Source of the DNA: Henricia sp. BOLD:AAB3569
Taxonomy: Eukaryota > Echinodermata > Asteroidea > Spinulosida > Echinasteridae
Direction of reading: 5' to 3'
Assembly: GCA_037783545.1 (NCBI GenBank)
Contig: JBBELK010000366.1
Location: forward strand, 620,001-684,000
Length of the DNA: 64,000 nucleotides
Within the stretch, counting starts at the first letter, position 1. Each line of letters opens with the position of its first letter. This document shows positions 1-12,300 of this stretch, piece by piece. The notes under the pieces are model-generated. The model was given only the letters and a program-made list of their open reading frames with translations, made no database searches and was not told the origin of the DNA. The position numbers were made by a program, and so were the translations under genes.

Positions 1-23
1 CGATTAGTGCAACGTACGCTAAT
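1..23 (-). pseudogene. 3'-ward remnant of LINE-B, cut off by the PAT element
   Basis: These 23 bases abut the left end of the PAT-type element. Read on the minus strand and placed directly after position 17083, they continue the LINE-B reverse transcriptase frame through a KELL-like motif typical of the RT C-terminal region. The rest of LINE-B must lie outside the window to the left. The call rests on that frame continuity; the piece alone is too short to identify. Confidence 0.45.
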
Positions 24-24
24 A

Positions 25-213
25 TATAGTTTAAATCGTTTGTACCATAGAGGGCTCTCTCCCACCTCATTCCATATTCAGGGCATTCCTACTAAGTATT
101 TCTTTTCATAATCACTCTTGCGTAACGCTACAATATAAACGGGCATTTTAGACGCTTCATTCACTTCACGCCACATGCACATAGCTGAGTCACACGCTGT
201 TCTATAGTATACC
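25..213 (+). repeat. Split direct repeat A1 (left end of PAT element)
   Basis: About 189 bp, starting TATAGTTTAAATCG and ending CTATAGTATACC, recur as A2 at 1136-1321. Differences are a 3-bp indel (CTACTAAG versus CTAAG) and about three substitutions. It lies immediately upstream of the gag start codon, so it probably carries the promoter and leader of the element. Confidence 0.85.
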
Positions 214-228
214 GTTATACCTGCTATT

Positions 229-804
229 ATGGCTACAGGGCAAGAAACCCAAGGCGAATCCGTTCAGCAATTCGATCCACAGTCGTTATTCGACAAATTT
301 CGTGATTATTTTGATCAAAAATTCAACAGCTTAAAACCTTCAGAATCTAAGGATAGTTCGGATTTGAAAGAACTCAAAATCAAACTAGAAGCGAAAGAAT
401 TTACTAAACCCGGCAACATAGACCAATACCAGTTTTGTGGACAATTGGAGCTGATTGTGGACAAAGCTAAACTTGCTCTGATTAAAAACGCCGACATCGA
501 CAAAGCAGTCGAGGCTCTTCAGAAGGTCGAAGATATAATCAGCGAGAGAAAGAAGAAGATCAGAATTGCAGAAAACAGCAAGGCTGGCTGGTTGACGGTA
601 TCTCATCTAGAGAAAGACTCGAAGTCTCAACTGTCGGCCGATCAAGCCAAGAAGGTTCGTACAGCAGAAGAATCGGCAATCAAGGAACTTGAGAGTCGCA
701 AGAGAAAAAGACGAGACCACTGGGATGATGTCGGCAAAGAATCCATGGCCAGCTCTTCGGCTTCTGCTAATCGTTCTCTTTTTCGAGGTAAAATAAAAAA
801 TTAA
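229..804 (+). CDS. DIRS/PAT gag-like protein, 191 aa
   Basis: A single open frame runs from ATG to TAA, 15 bp after repeat A1. The protein is charged and largely helical. Residues around 55-75 contain KEFTKPGNIDQYQF, followed by an acidic-basic helix region, a GWLTVSHLEKD segment near 120-130, and a C-terminal basic stretch ESRKRKRRDHWDD (about 154-166). This layout matches gag-like ORFs described for DIRS-order elements, which are thought to package element RNA. I see no zinc knuckle. AATAAA-like signals follow the stop. It is the only structural ORF of this element left intact. Small overlapping frames on the other strand are shadows. Confidence 0.75.
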   Translation: MATGQETQGESVQQFDPQSLFDKFRDYFDQKFNSLKPSESKDSSDLKELKIKLEAKEFTKPGNIDQYQFCGQLELIVDKAKLALIKNADIDKAVEALQKVEDIISERKKKIRIAENSKAGWLTVSHLEKDSKSQLSADQAKKVRTAEESAIKELESRKRKRRDHWDDVGKESMASSSASANRSLFRGKIKN

Positions 805-986
805 AATAAAATTCTAGTAAAGAATTATTGTTTTCCTGTAAAATTCTGGTTTTTTCATTTCATTGCATGCCTATATAAGTCATAATAGGATGTCCGAGTA
901 CAAAAATCTTACCCGGGTTGTTTTGTTTGTTTTGTTTTTTCACACTCCGACCCAGCCCCACAGTTTTTGTTTTTCTTTGTCATTTT
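805..986 (+). other. Gag 3' flank with poly(A)-like signal, before B1
   Basis: This is non-coding sequence between gag and B1. AATAAA occurs right after the gag stop, followed by T-rich runs (TTGTTTTGTTTGTTTTG). No reading frame of note. Confidence 0.5.
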
Positions 987-1135
987 CAATTGTGACACTG
1001 GCCCTCCCCATGTTGTAATAAAAATTATGAAATTCAATTACGATTATGGACTTTTTCATTTGATGTGTTCACTCTATGGTTCAATAGAGTCAAACTGCTT
1101 TTCATGCGGTTGAGCGGAGCGAATTAGCATGAAAA
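987..1135 (+). repeat. Split direct repeat B1 (internal copy)
   Basis: It begins CAATTGTGACACTGG and ends GCATGAAAA, and is identical by eye to B2 at 16934-17082. The last 37 bases form a hairpin: TTTTCATGC pairs with GCATGAAAA. It joins A2 directly at position 1135/1136, reproducing the junction of a circular intermediate. That is the known use of the internal B1-A2 block as template in this retrotransposon group. Confidence 0.85.
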
Positions 1136-1321
1136 TATAGTTTAAATCGTTTGTACCATAGAGGGCTCTCTCCCGCCTCATTCCATATTCAGGGCATTCC
1201 TAAGTATTTCTTTTCATAATCACTCTTGCGTAACGCTACAATATAAACGGGCATTTTAGACGCTTGATTCACTTCACGCCACATGCACATAGCCGAGTCA
1301 CACGCTGTTCTATAGTATACC
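1136..1321 (+). repeat. Split direct repeat A2 (internal copy)
   Basis: Second copy of A1, abutting B1. It ends CTATAGTATACC, followed by a C-rich stretch and then the LINE-A insertion. Confidence 0.85.
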
Positions 1322-1413
1322 TACCCCGCCCCCTCCCCCCATAATAAAATTCAATCTTGTGATACAAATAATGTCAAGGGCAGACTTAAAGAAAACAAAT
1401 GGTTTTGGTATAA

Positions 1414-1947
1414 CATAGGAGCGTCAATTGCACTGAACTGATTGTCCACGCGGGAACAAACAACACGGGCGATGATGCGGACACAATCACTTTAAAATTG
1501 GAAAGCTTGTGCCTCGCCGCACAGGAAAAACATACCATCCGGGACATTGCCATCTCCTCAGTAATCCACAGGCGATCCGAAAACAACAAGGAGTACAACA
1601 AAATCGTCATGGTAAATAAGCAGCTTAACGATATCTGTCAATCGCACCAGTGGAAGTTCATTAACAACGATAACATTAATCACCGATATCTTGCATCCGA
1701 TGGAGTTCATCTTAATCGGACCGGCATTACAACATTTGCTCGTAACATCATAAGACACCTCAGGGGCCATCCGCCAATCATCACAAACTACGACAACGTT
1801 GAACACGCAACCAGGTGTAGCGCTGCGCCTTCTACCACTGGTAAAGTAGCAACGGCGAATGGACTTCACTTGGATTTTTGCCGCACAGACTGGAAATTCC
1901 GAAAGAGGTTTGCTCCATCGACATCACCTCCGACCTGGGTTGGTTAA
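1414..1947 (+). pseudogene. LINE-A ORF1 C-terminal fragment with SGNH/GDSL esterase-like domain
   Basis: The frame is open from just after a stop at 1411 to the stop ending at 1947; the N-terminal half is missing because of 5' truncation. The segment starting near 1441 reads IVHAGTNNTGDD, matching the GTN block of SGNH hydrolases. Near 1690 it reads YLASDGVHLNRTG, matching the terminal D-x-x-H catalytic block. Such domains are known in ORF1 proteins of CR1-clade LINEs, where ORF1 binds element RNA. There is no start codon belonging to the real ORF here. I am fairly sure of the domain and less sure of the exact LINE clade. Confidence 0.7.
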
Positions 1948-2032
1948 GGTTTTAACCAACTGTTGGGATGTTCACCTGGTAATACATGGTTGGTTAAAAT
2001 TTTAACCAAGTTGGTTAAAATTTTTAACCAAC
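1939..2032. repeat. Three consecutive palindromes between LINE-A ORF1 and ORF2
   Basis: Near-perfect palindromes built on TTGGTTAA...TTAACCAA lie at 1939-1960, 1990-2009 and 2010-2032. The first overlaps the ORF1 stop. They could form RNA hairpins in the inter-ORF spacer of a bicistronic LINE transcript. A role in ORF2 reinitiation is only a guess. Confidence 0.7.
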
Positions 2033-2159
2033 GTTCTGAGAGTGTACCACCCCAGGAGGCGGAATTCCGTCACTTCCTCAGATCACATCATATGCGACCT
2101 CCCAAGTAGACACGGGACCCACCACCGATACAGCTTCGCCCAAGATCAAACTTTCTACT

Positions 2160-5094
2160 AAATCCCATGTAACTTTAATTGATGGTGCCATTTTAAACAA
2201 TCATACACACGGCCTTTCCTTTGCAAACCTAAATGTCAGAAGCCTTATCAATAAGTTTGACCAGTTCAGAGTTTTAATGATGCATAGCCCGTTTGACATT
2301 GTCGGTCTCAACGAAACCTTTTGCGACGATTCGATCAATGATGGTGAGATAAACTTACCAGGGTACTCATTGTTGCGTAACGATAGAAACCGCCATGGTG
2401 GCGGGATTGCTTTGTACGTAAAGACTAGTTTAACATGTGTTCGTCGACATGACTCTGAACTCGCTGGTACTGAATGCATCTGGGTAGAAATAAGGTGTAA
2501 CCAGAGACGTCCTGTACTTATTGCGTCAATATATAGACCGCCATCAAGTCCAGTTGATATATTTGATAAACTCGATCGTATGCTTGATAAGGCTACACAC
2601 GAATTTCATGATGTTGTTATTCTTGGTGATTTTAATTGTGACATGTCTGACCAATGCAGTACACGTACTTCAAATCTATTGGTGACACATCTCGATTTTT
2701 ATCAGTTATCCCAACTTGTACAAGATGCCACACGGGTTACTGAAACCACACAAACGCTTATTGATCTTGTAATATGCACCCAACCTGAGAGTATCTGTGA
2801 AAGTGGCGTTCTAGAAACATTAATAAGCGATCATTATCTTGTGTATGGTATACATGAGTGGAGTAGATCGAATTATCATTGCAAAAATAATAGTACTATT
2901 AACTTTAGATGTTTTAATAATATAGATAATGATACCTTTAAGAGTGATTTATCAAATACTCCTTGGCAATTAGTATTCGAGTGTGATGACATTGACGAGG
3001 CCTGGTCTTTATGGCACTCATTATTCATGACTATCATTGATTATCATATTCCATTAAAATCTAAACGTATTCGTAATAATTCTCTGCCTTGGTTAGATAG
3101 CGAAATAATTACTCTTATGAGACGGCGCGATCGAGCACATGAACTTGCTAAACGCTCACGATTACCTGAAGACTGGGATGCTTACAAGAAATTACGTAAT
3201 GCTGTTACTAAATGTATTCGTGATAGGAAAGGCAGTTATTACACTTCCACCATTGAATCTAACAAAGGCAATTCATCTGTTCTTTGGAAGAAACTTAAGC
3301 AGTTACTTCCGAAAAAGCAGAGTGTTGTTCCACATAGTGTTGTCTCTTCCAACGGGGAAACATTAGATAATCCTAAGGACATTGGTGATGCTTTTAATAA
3401 TCACTTTGCTACTGTTGGTGAACGCCTAGTTTGTAAAGCTCAGCATCACAATGGTGACAAAATGTCTCATCCAGTCCGTAACATCCCAGCTACTGATAAT
3501 TCTGAGCAATATGTGATTCCTAATGTGACCGAGGAATTTGTTCGTAAAGAAATCGTATCAATGTGTAATAATAAAGCCACAGGTTCCGATGGTATAAGTG
3601 TTACTCTTTTGAAACTCGCATGTCCATACATTTTAAACTCATTAACCTATGTTTTAAACTTATCTATAAACAAAGGTACATTTCCCGATGCATGGAAGCA
3701 CGCTACAGTAACCCCCATTCATAAAGGAGGTGATAAGCATGATGTTAATAACTATCGACCAATCTCTATCTTACCAATTATCTCTAAGATACTGGAGCGT
3801 GCAGTCCATACTAATTCATTGTATTCTTTCCTAGATGACCATAATATGATCCCTGAATGCCAATCTGGTTTTCGACCAATGCACTCTACAGAAAGCACCT
3901 TACATGATCTAACTTATACATGCTTACGAGCTATAGACGGTGGTCACATAACGGGATTAGTTTTTATTGATTTTAGTAAGGCGTTTGATTGCATTAGCCA
4001 CAACATTTTACTGAAAAAGCTGGAAGCCATGAACATGTCCTGTAACACTCTTGTTTTAACGCTCTTGTAACGACTGGTTTTCGTCATATCTTTGTACTCG
4101 AAACCAGTCTGTGAACATCAAAGGGTGTAAATCTACCAGTCTGCCTCTTAACATTGGAGTCCCGCAAGGCTCTATTCTGGGCCCACTTTTATTTCTTGTT
4201 TTTACTAGTGATTTTCCTGTGTACATCCCAAGAAATTGCAACTTGTTTATGTACGCCGATGACTCGACACTTACATGCTGCGCAGACAATGTGCAAGATT
4301 TAGAAACAAATTTAAATGTTGCCCTATCTAATGTACATGATTGGTCAGTTAGCAACAAGTTAATCATAAACGCAGCTAAAACGAAAAGTATGCTTATCGG
4401 GTCTAAACAGAAAGTTGCCAATGCCAATCTTGCCCTAATTCTTAATGGAGCCCCAATTAACCAGGTTAACTCTTTTAAATGTTTAGGTGTTATTATTGAC
4501 AGTAATTTACGATGGACTCCACACGTTGAGCATGTCATAAAATCAGTTTCCTCCAAGTTGGCCATGTTAAAGCGTATCCGCCATTGCGTAAACAAGGTTA
4601 CATTGCTTACTCTTTTTACAAGTTTAATTATGCCAATACTAGATTATTGCTGTACCGTGTGGGGTAATAGACTTGCAAAACATAATGACACTTTAAATAA
4701 ATTTCTTAAAAGGGCAGCAAGATTAATTTTAGGATGCCACTACTTGACCCCGTCGGCTGACATGTTTAATGAACTCAACTGGCTTATTTTTCCACAAAGG
4801 GTGAATTTCAGAAAGGCTGTTCTTGTTTTTAAATGCTTACACTCTATGACCCCAAGCTATATGCAAAATTATTTTAATAAATATGAAAATGAATGTAGAA
4901 CTAGACAGTCCAGTACCCGCACTTTGAGAGTTCACGCTGTCCGTACAGAATATTATGCTTCCAGCTTTTCAGTCAGTGGTGACAATACTTGGAATCAACT
5001 GCCACCCCATGTAAGGACCGCCTCTTCACTAACCATGTTTAAATCACAACTCCGCAACTTTTATTTTAGCAACTTTTCTTTAGATTCTATATAA
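2160..5094 (+). pseudogene. LINE-A ORF2: APE endonuclease and reverse transcriptase, one frameshift
   Basis: The frame is already open upstream of the ATG at 2277, with the endonuclease start motif FANLNVRSLINKFD around 2217-2258, so the true start is upstream. Endonuclease motifs follow: NETFCDD, the SIYRPPSS region, VILGDFNCD and ISDHYLVYG. The reverse transcriptase then shows NYRPISILPIISKILE, QSGFRPMHST, FIDFSKAFDCISH, and after the break VPQGSILGPLLF and the catalytic LFMYADDSTL. The first part stops at 4068-4070. A one-base shift near 4050-4066 restores the RT core (NDWFSSYLCTRNQ) in the frame that runs to 5094. Both domains are otherwise well preserved, so the break is recent or a sequence error. 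Function in life: target-primed reverse transcription at nicked DNA. Confidence 0.85.
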
Positions 5095-5517
5095 TTTTAT
5101 CCTGTCGTTCGTGGTGTTTTATACATGTATATTGTCATCTTGTTTTTACGTTGCTGGGTCCAGATTTACCCTTATCTTTATCTTTCTTTTACTGCCTATT
5201 AATTTTAATTTTAATCATTTTGTATTATTTGGGTTGTTTGTTTGTTGTTTGTTTTGTTTTGTTTTCGTTTCGTTTTTGTTTTTGTTTCGGTATGTGTTTT
5301 GTTTTTAATTTATTTATCACTAAAAACGTTATTTTACTTTCTTGTGGTTTTACTTTGGAAATTCTTATTTTATTTTAATTATATTGTAAACAAAGAATGA
5401 TGTACTTTATATTATTTTATTTTGTCATTATAACAGGGCCTCAATGAAAACCAGCTTTATGCTGTTTGAGCTTTTACCCTGTATAAATAAAGGAAATAAT
5501 AATAATAATAATAAAAT
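5095..5517 (+). other. LINE-A 3' UTR and microsatellite tail
   Basis: A strongly T- and GTTTT-rich 3' UTR. AATAAA lies at 5486-5491, followed by six or so AAT units ending at 5517. Short tandem 3' tails of this kind are usual for CR1/L2-type LINEs. Confidence 0.7.
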
Positions 5518-6648
5518 ATGATCATGTCAGTCATTCAAGATGGTTTTTACATATTTTTCGATCAGACTCCCCCACCCATGTACAATCGCAACAATACGTC
5601 GGCTTTGCGTGATCAAGAGTTTGTAGAAAATAGCATTTTGGAATTACTTTCTTCATGCAGGATAATCGAAAAACCACGACCTTCATATATAAACAGCCCA
5701 TTATCTGTTGTAACGCAAACATCAGGAAAAAAAGAGGCTTATACTTGATTTGCACAGAATAAATCCTTATGTGCAGAAAAAGCCATTCAAGCTAGACGAC
5801 TGGAAAATAGGTTTGACTTACTTATCTCAAAATGCCTTGATTTTTGGATTCGATTTAAAATCCGGTTACCACCATATAGAAATTCATGAAGAATCGAGAA
5901 AATACTTAGGCTTTTCATTTCCTATCAACGGCATCAACAGACATTTTGAATTTTCCGTTCTGCCTTTTGGGTTGTCCACTGCACCGTACATTTTCACAAA
6001 GCTCTTGAAAACTCTAGTCACACATTGGCGATCCTCCGGGATTCTGATAGCAGTGTACCTCGATGACGGTTTTATTGTAGTTCCTGAATGCGGTGCTAAA
6101 GATTCACATTTGACTACAGCCAGAGAGGTCGCTAAACACATAAGAGTAGACTTACACAGAGCAGGTCTGATTTACAATGAAAAGAAAACGGTTTGGGATC
6201 CCCAAACGTCCTTTCAGTGGTTAGGTATGGCTTGGGACACTCAACATGGCACACTCAAAATTCTGCACAGACGAATAGATAAAGTATTGCAATCTATATT
6301 ATCCTTGCAATCTCAAAATGTTGTAAAATTTCGTGAACTACATTCCTTTGTGGGACAAATCATATCTCTCAGTTCTGTCTATGGCAATCTGACCAGACTA
6401 ATGACTAAATTTCGTCAGATAGTTATAGCGAGCTCGGCTGACGAAGACGCAATAGTTGCCCTCGATTCATACTGTATATCAGAAATACAATTTTGGAAGG
6501 ACAATGTTTATGCAGCAAACATACGACACATTTTTACTTCTCCAAGACAAAATCATATTATTTGTTCTGACGCAAGTTCATCAGGTTCAGGAGCGATCAT
6601 TTGTAATAAAACCCACACGGCTCATAAACTTTGGACCAGTGTGGAAAT
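5518..6648 (+). pseudogene. PAT-element reverse transcriptase and start of RNase H, split by a BEL insertion
   Basis: The first piece (5518-5748) carries the RT N-terminal region ending near NSPLSVVTQTSGKK. The frame then slips by one base at an A7 run near 5729-5735, and the second piece (from 5750) continues with RLILDLHRINPY, FGFDLKSGYHHIEIH, LPFGLSTAPYIFTKLL and the catalytic AVYLDDGFIVV. A thumb/connection region follows with FQWLGMAWDT and LHSFVGQI, then the first RNase H motif ICSDASSSGSGAI near 6550-6600. The frame is cut at 6648 by the BEL LTR and resumes at 14799. The motif order and the YLDD box are those of DIRS-order RTs. The homopolymer slip could be a sequencing error or real decay. 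Confidence 0.85.
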
Positions 6649-7840
6649 TGTTATCGTTGTCGATAAGTTTATTTCATTTTGTTGTGCCGTTCAGTTTAGT
6701 CTAATTTGCATAACATTGGGGCTACATATTTATTATTCATCGTTACCTACTTTACATAAAATTCTGGGTCATAGGTCACTATTTATCCTATAGCGTTGCG
6801 GTACGCCCTTATCACGTGAACACATTGCGTATTTAGTGTGGGAAATTCCAATGCATGTCGTCAGTCTTCGCCAGGTTGCCGAAAGCCGTGTAGACTGTAA
6901 GTTTTCTTCTTATATTTTAGGGGACAATTCTCCTTCTTTTGGGTTTGTATGTGTAGTTTTTTGGGATGTTAAGTGTTGTAGTTATGTTGTACTTGTATTA
7001 TCGTTGTGTATTTACCTGTGGGTTTGGTTAATTGACTTCAAATGATATCGGTGTATTTGCACATGGGTGTTTGTTCACATATCCGTTTGTGTGTATTTCG
7101 TGCATGTATTGCTATTTACCATTTCCGTTATGGGTTTATGTGGCGTTCATTTCCATTGATTTATGATTATATTTTTTAGCACCAGGACACCGTTCTCACC
7201 CCAGAATAATGCTGTAAACTACCGTAACTCCTGCAAACCCCAGTATATTTCCTGCGTTTCTCACCATGTGTATTTGGAGGGATGTTAACCACGCATACGA
7301 TTTGTAAGTTTGATAATTATTGGAATGTGAGATCATTACAGTTGTTTGACTAGTCTCGGATATTGATAGTTTTTTAAATGCTGCTAGTTTCAATCTTGCG
7401 CATGGTAACGATTAGAAGAACGTAACTCTAAATTACTGATTATTGCAGATAATAGATTGCTGAAGTGTGACGTCGTGTGCCATGGTGATTGGGTCCGGGT
7501 ATTTATTGATTTGGTTTAGACCCGGTCACCTTGGCAACATTCGTTTTCACTTCAGTGGTCTATATTGCTGTATTCACATACAACATTTGCTCGAACATGT
7601 ATTTGAACGCCCAGTACAGTGCTTATGAGTTAATTCTTTATTAATATGGATGTTTAAATGGACTTGTGTGTTTAAATTGAATATGTATTTTGTGATATTT
7701 GTAATTAACTGTGTTAATATTAATTTGTTTCAGTTTCACCTACTCCGCTCTTGAGGGGGTCGAGTAATTAAATTGAATGTGGTATGACATCCCAGCGTCA
7801 CCTTGAGTCATCATTTGGTTTTGCGTATACATGCGTGACA
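6649..7840 (+). repeat. BEL/Pao 5' LTR
   Basis: 1192 bp, TG...CA. Differs from the 3' LTR at two bases by eye (near 7313, GATAATT versus GAAAATT; near 7694, GTGATATT versus GTGTTATT). No clear TATA box stands out. Short ORFs inside (for example 6836-7045 and minus 7196-7393) recur in the other LTR and are not genes. Confidence 0.93.
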
Positions 7841-8071
7841 GTGAAAAAATCGTTATCCTGCCGCTAGCATCCAGTTTACACCCTGAAGATTGCCATATAC
7901 TTCCGTCAACTCGGGGCTTGCTTTGGTCATCGCTCCTCTACACTTACCATCGCAGTCATCGTTTTACATTGTCATCGCAGTCGTCCATGTCTGTCGGTTA
8001 ATAGTGGTGGCCATCGTCGCGACCCTGGTGCTTGAGTCTGCCATTTACGACAGCTAAGGGATCATCGGAAC
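7841..8071 (+). other. BEL/Pao leader between 5' LTR and gag
   Basis: Short leader beginning GTGAAAAAATCG right after the LTR. A tRNA primer-binding site is expected here, but I could not match one by eye. No ORF. Confidence 0.6.
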
Positions 8072-9337
8072 ATGTCGACCGCAGTACAGCTGAAAACGGC
8101 TAGGACTTCAGCCAAGAGAGCAGTCACCAAACAGGTCAATCAGATAAGACAGTGTATTGCAGAAGATGATTTATCTTTTATTAATGACCATGTTGCTAAA
8201 CTTAAGGATTTGTTTGTTGTATTTACTACTGTTCACGACAATTATCATTCATTGCTTACAGAAGATGATGATATTGATGCCAGTGATACTTATTTTTACA
8301 AGGAACAAAATGAGTATATAACGATTCTCACCTCAACTAAACGCCTTTCTCAAGGTGTTAAAGCTGAGGTTGATCATGGGGATTCGAGTTCACCCAAATC
8401 AAGTAGTCACGATGATCTTTCTCGTGAACAGTTCCTTGGTTTGTTGAATTTGCCTAAGGTTGAGTTACAGGTGTTTGATGGTAACCCTCTTCATTACCAC
8501 CAATTCCTTAGGGCATTCGAAGTTAACGTCGACAAGTTGTGTGAAGATAATGATTTGAAACTTGCTAGACTTATGCAGTACACTGCGGGTTCCGCCAAAG
8601 AGGCTATTAGAGGATGCCAGTTAATTGGGGGGCCTACAGGTTATGCTCAAGCAAGGTCGATTTTAGAGTCCCGCTTTGGTAATAAATTTTTGGTTACGGA
8701 GCGTCTTGTCAAGGAACTTAAATCGGGTAAACAACTGAGATCTCCATATGAAATTCAACAGTTCGCAGATGACATGAAATCCACCTTGCTTGTGCTTGAC
8801 CAGTTAGGTACTCTAGATGAGGTTAAGTCACAGTCATTCATCCTGGATGTGGTGGGTAGGTTGCCTAATTATGTTCAGCTGAGGTGGAAAAAAATCTGCC
8901 TTAAAATCCAAGAAAACTAGTGAATCTTACCCTGGATTTGAAGATCTTGTACATTTTGTAGACAGCGTCGCTGGTGAGGTTAATGACCCTGTGTATGGGA
9001 ACATGCATATTAAGCGCTTTGATAAGACTAAGAGTACCGGTGTGTCACTAAACTCATCCGTGTCGCTTAATAATTCGCAGTCGGGGTTTAGTTCGAAGTC
9101 GGGTTCACCCACTAGTGTTAAGTCGTATGCTAAACCTGAACCACCATGTGTGTTGTGTAATGTACCTCACCGCTTGTGGCACTGTGATAAGTTTAAACAA
9201 ATGAGTCCTAGGGAAAGGCTGCATATATTGTTACTAGGCACAAACTTTGTCATAATTGTCTCCTTGCCTCGCATAGTACTGATAATTGTGGTAAACGTTC
9301 AGTCTGTGGGGTAAAAGGTTGCGGGAGAAAACATACG
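8072..9337 (+). pseudogene. BEL/Pao gag, two frameshifts
   Basis: An ATG opens a 282-residue frame with the BEL gag capsid motif (PKVELQVFDGNPLHYHQFLRAF, shown in part as LQVFDGNPLHYHQF) and RSILESRFGNKF. It breaks at an A7 run near 8891-8897; in the adjacent frame the text continues YPGFEDLVHFVDS, typical of this family. The next open piece (8991-9314) holds the first zinc-binding motif CVLCNVPHRLWHCDKF, then breaks near 9225-9235. A third frame carries LCHNCLLASHSTDNC and a CGRKH motif, the second knuckle. Gag would form the particle and bind element RNA. Domain order is intact; only the frame is lost. The A7 slip is compatible with a homopolymer error. Confidence 0.85.
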
Positions 9338-12300
9338 ATGTATATTCATTGTCCTGACACTGCTCCATTCGAAACGAAAGTGTCCAATGTAAGTTTCTAC
9401 GCAGATAAGGAAACCCACATGCCTATTGTACAAGTGACAGTTAACGACTCGTGTAGGGTTCTTGCTTTATTAGATAGTGGGTCAAGTAACTCGTTTTGTT
9501 CTCAGGGTTTGGTACACAGATTGAGTTTGCAGGGAAGACCGTTAGAGTTTCAACTTAGTACTTTGAATAAGTCTGGCGTTCATCAATCCAAAATTGTTGA
9601 TTTGATAATTAAGTCAGAAACTGGGGAGACTATGCAAATGAATGATGTATGTGTTGTTGACAGTATACCTGTTAAGAATACACCTATAGATGTTTCTCTC
9701 TGTGCTCATCTTGATGGTATTGGTCCATTACCTGCTTATGATCATGATAATGTGATTGTTGATTTGCTTATTGGTCAGGACAATGCAGAAGCTCTCATTC
9801 CATTGGACGTCAGACGTGGAGGTCCAGGACAACCGTTTGCAGTTCGCACTTTATTCGGATGGTGTGTGAATGGGCGGTCACCAGTCGGCAGAGTAAGTCG
9901 GAGGGTTGTTTCAAATTTTGTGTCTTGTCTTCCCATTGATGATGTCTCCAGATTGTGGAAAATTGAAAGTGAGGGCTTGGAGTGTTCTTCGTGGTCGCAA
10001 GAGGACAAGTCTGTGATAAACCTGTGGGACCGGGAACATCAGAAGGTTGATGGGCACTACGAACTCCCCATACCATGGAGAGACAGAGCAGAGTCTTTGC
10101 CGAACAACTTCGTCGTGGCCAAGTCCAGACTTGATTCTCTTAACAAGCGGTTGGTTGAGAATGGTCTGCATGCCAAGTATGATGCGGAGATCAACAAGCT
10201 ATTGTGCAAGGGCTATGCTGAGAGGGTTCCCCCTGATGAGATGGCAGGTGAGAGAATTTGGTATCTTCCACACCATGCAGTAGTGACCGACAAAAAGCCT
10301 GATAAGCTCAGAGTTGTTTTTGATTGTGCCTGTAAATACAAAGGAAAGTCACTCAATGAGCGTTGTTTACAAGGTCCTGATCTTATCAACAAGTTGTTGC
10401 CAGTTTTGTTGCGCTTTAGACAACACGATATAGCCATTCAAGCAGACATCGAAGCCATGTATAATCAAGTGATGATACCGCCTAGAGATAGAGATGCACT
10501 TAGGTTTTTGTGGTACAGTGACGATCATTTGGCATATTACAGAATGACTTCCCATTTGTTCGGTGGGGTTTGGTGTGCTTCAAGTTCAACCTATGCTCTC
10601 AGTCGTACAGTCATTGATACTCCAAATGTCCATCCTTTGGTGAAATATACTGTTGATAAGTCGTTCTATGTTGACGACTGTCTATTAGTTCTGTATCCTC
10701 AAAGGCAGATGCGAAGATTATCATCCAGGAAACTCCGAAGGTTCTGAGTAATGGGGGATTTGCTTTGAAGAAATTTGTTGTCAACGACGTAGAACTGTTG
10801 AGCGAAGTGTCCGAAGACTGTGTGGCCGAGGAAGTCCGTACATTGGGTCATCAGTGTGAGAGTCAAGCTCTTGGTATTAAATGGAAGATTTCAACAGACG
10901 AGTTCTTCTTCGAAGTCGGACGTGATAAAGAGAGTCCCATTACCAGAAGGAAGATGCTCAGTGCCGTGTCCTCCATCTTTGATCCTCTTGGTCTATTAGG
11001 TCCTGTAGTACTTACTGGGAAACTTCTGTTCCAAGAAGCTACAGCAAGCAAGTTATCTTGGGATGAAGTGGTTCCATCACAACTTGTGAAGGCCTGGTAT
11101 TCCTGGGTGCAGTCATGTTATGCCATGAAGCAGTTGAAGATTCCTCGGAGTATCAAACCATGTGAATTCGATGATGCTTTGATTGAACTCCATCATTTTG
11201 CTGATGCCAGTTCCAGGGCTTATGGTTGCTGTAGTTACATCAGATGTATCAACAAATGTGGAGTGGTGCATGTTCGGCTGGTCATCAGTAAAAGTAAAGT
11301 TGCCCCATTAAAGTTGTGTACCATACCACGTTTGGAACTACAGGCTGCGGTGATAGCTGCTAAGGTCGATGCTTTGTTGAGACAAGAGTTGGATCTTGAC
11401 ATTACCGGTTCATATTTCTGGACTGATTCGGAGATTGTTTTGAAATATATCAGTAACGACAGCAGGCGATTTCATGTGTTTGTTGGGAATAGAGTTAGTG
11501 TCATCAGAGATTTGACTGATCCAAAGCAGTGGCATCATATTGATGGCAAGTCTAATCCAGCAGATTTAGTGACGAGACCACAGTCGTACTTGAAGTCAGA
11601 TGACAAATGGTTTCATGGTCCAGATATTCTGCACAAGTATAAACATGATTGGGGCATAGACAAGAGAAAATCGGTTGATTTGACAGACGAGGATCCGGAG
11701 GTCCGTAAGTCTCCTTCAGTCACGGTTGTTGATGACACTGTTGTCACCGATTGTCTTGACGTAACTTCTGATGTTAGTGTGTCTCATGTAAACCAAATTG
11801 TTCAGAATGATCTTTTAGACCAGATAATGCAACATTACTCTTCTTGGTACAGGATGAAGCGAGCTTTAGCCTGGTGGTTGAGGTTTTTGGGGTATCTTAA
11901 GAAACATAAGCCCGCAGGTCAACTGACTGTTGAAGAAATCCGTCATGCAGGCGAGATTCTTATTCGCAAGGCTCAATCGCAGTCATTTGCTTCAGAGATT
12001 GGTAGATTGGAGAAAGGGAAATTTGTGAAAGCTTCAAGTTCCTTAAGGGCACTTAATCCCTACCTAGATGATCAAGGTTTACTCAGGATGAGTGGACGTG
12101 TGAACGAAGATAGTCCGGCTAAAAATCCGTATATCATCTCGGGTAATCATGTGATTGCAACGTCAGTTGTGAGTGATGTGCATGGTGGTGTACATGTGGG
12201 TTCAGAATGGGTTTTGAGTATGGTGAGGAAAGAATTTTGGATTATCGGAGCAAGACCACTAATTAGGAAAATAATTAGGGCCTGTGTAACATGTAAGCGC

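Larger units (their letters stand above)
1351..5517 (+). mobile_element. LINE-A: 5'-truncated CR1/L2-like non-LTR retrotransposon
   Basis: It contains the end of an SGNH-type ORF1, an APE endonuclease/reverse transcriptase ORF2, a T-rich 3' UTR and an AAT-repeat tail. The 10-mer ATAATAAAAT occurs at 1341-1350 and again at 5508-5517, a plausible target duplication, although low complexity weakens it. The insertion separates the A2 repeat from the reverse transcriptase ORF of the host PAT element. ORF2 has one frameshift, so this copy is dead as it stands. Confidence 0.85.

Noticed and set aside
6836-7393. Short ORFs (69 aa plus, 65 aa minus) repeated at 13794-14351
   Set aside because: They lie inside the BEL LTRs and recur only because the LTR is duplicated.
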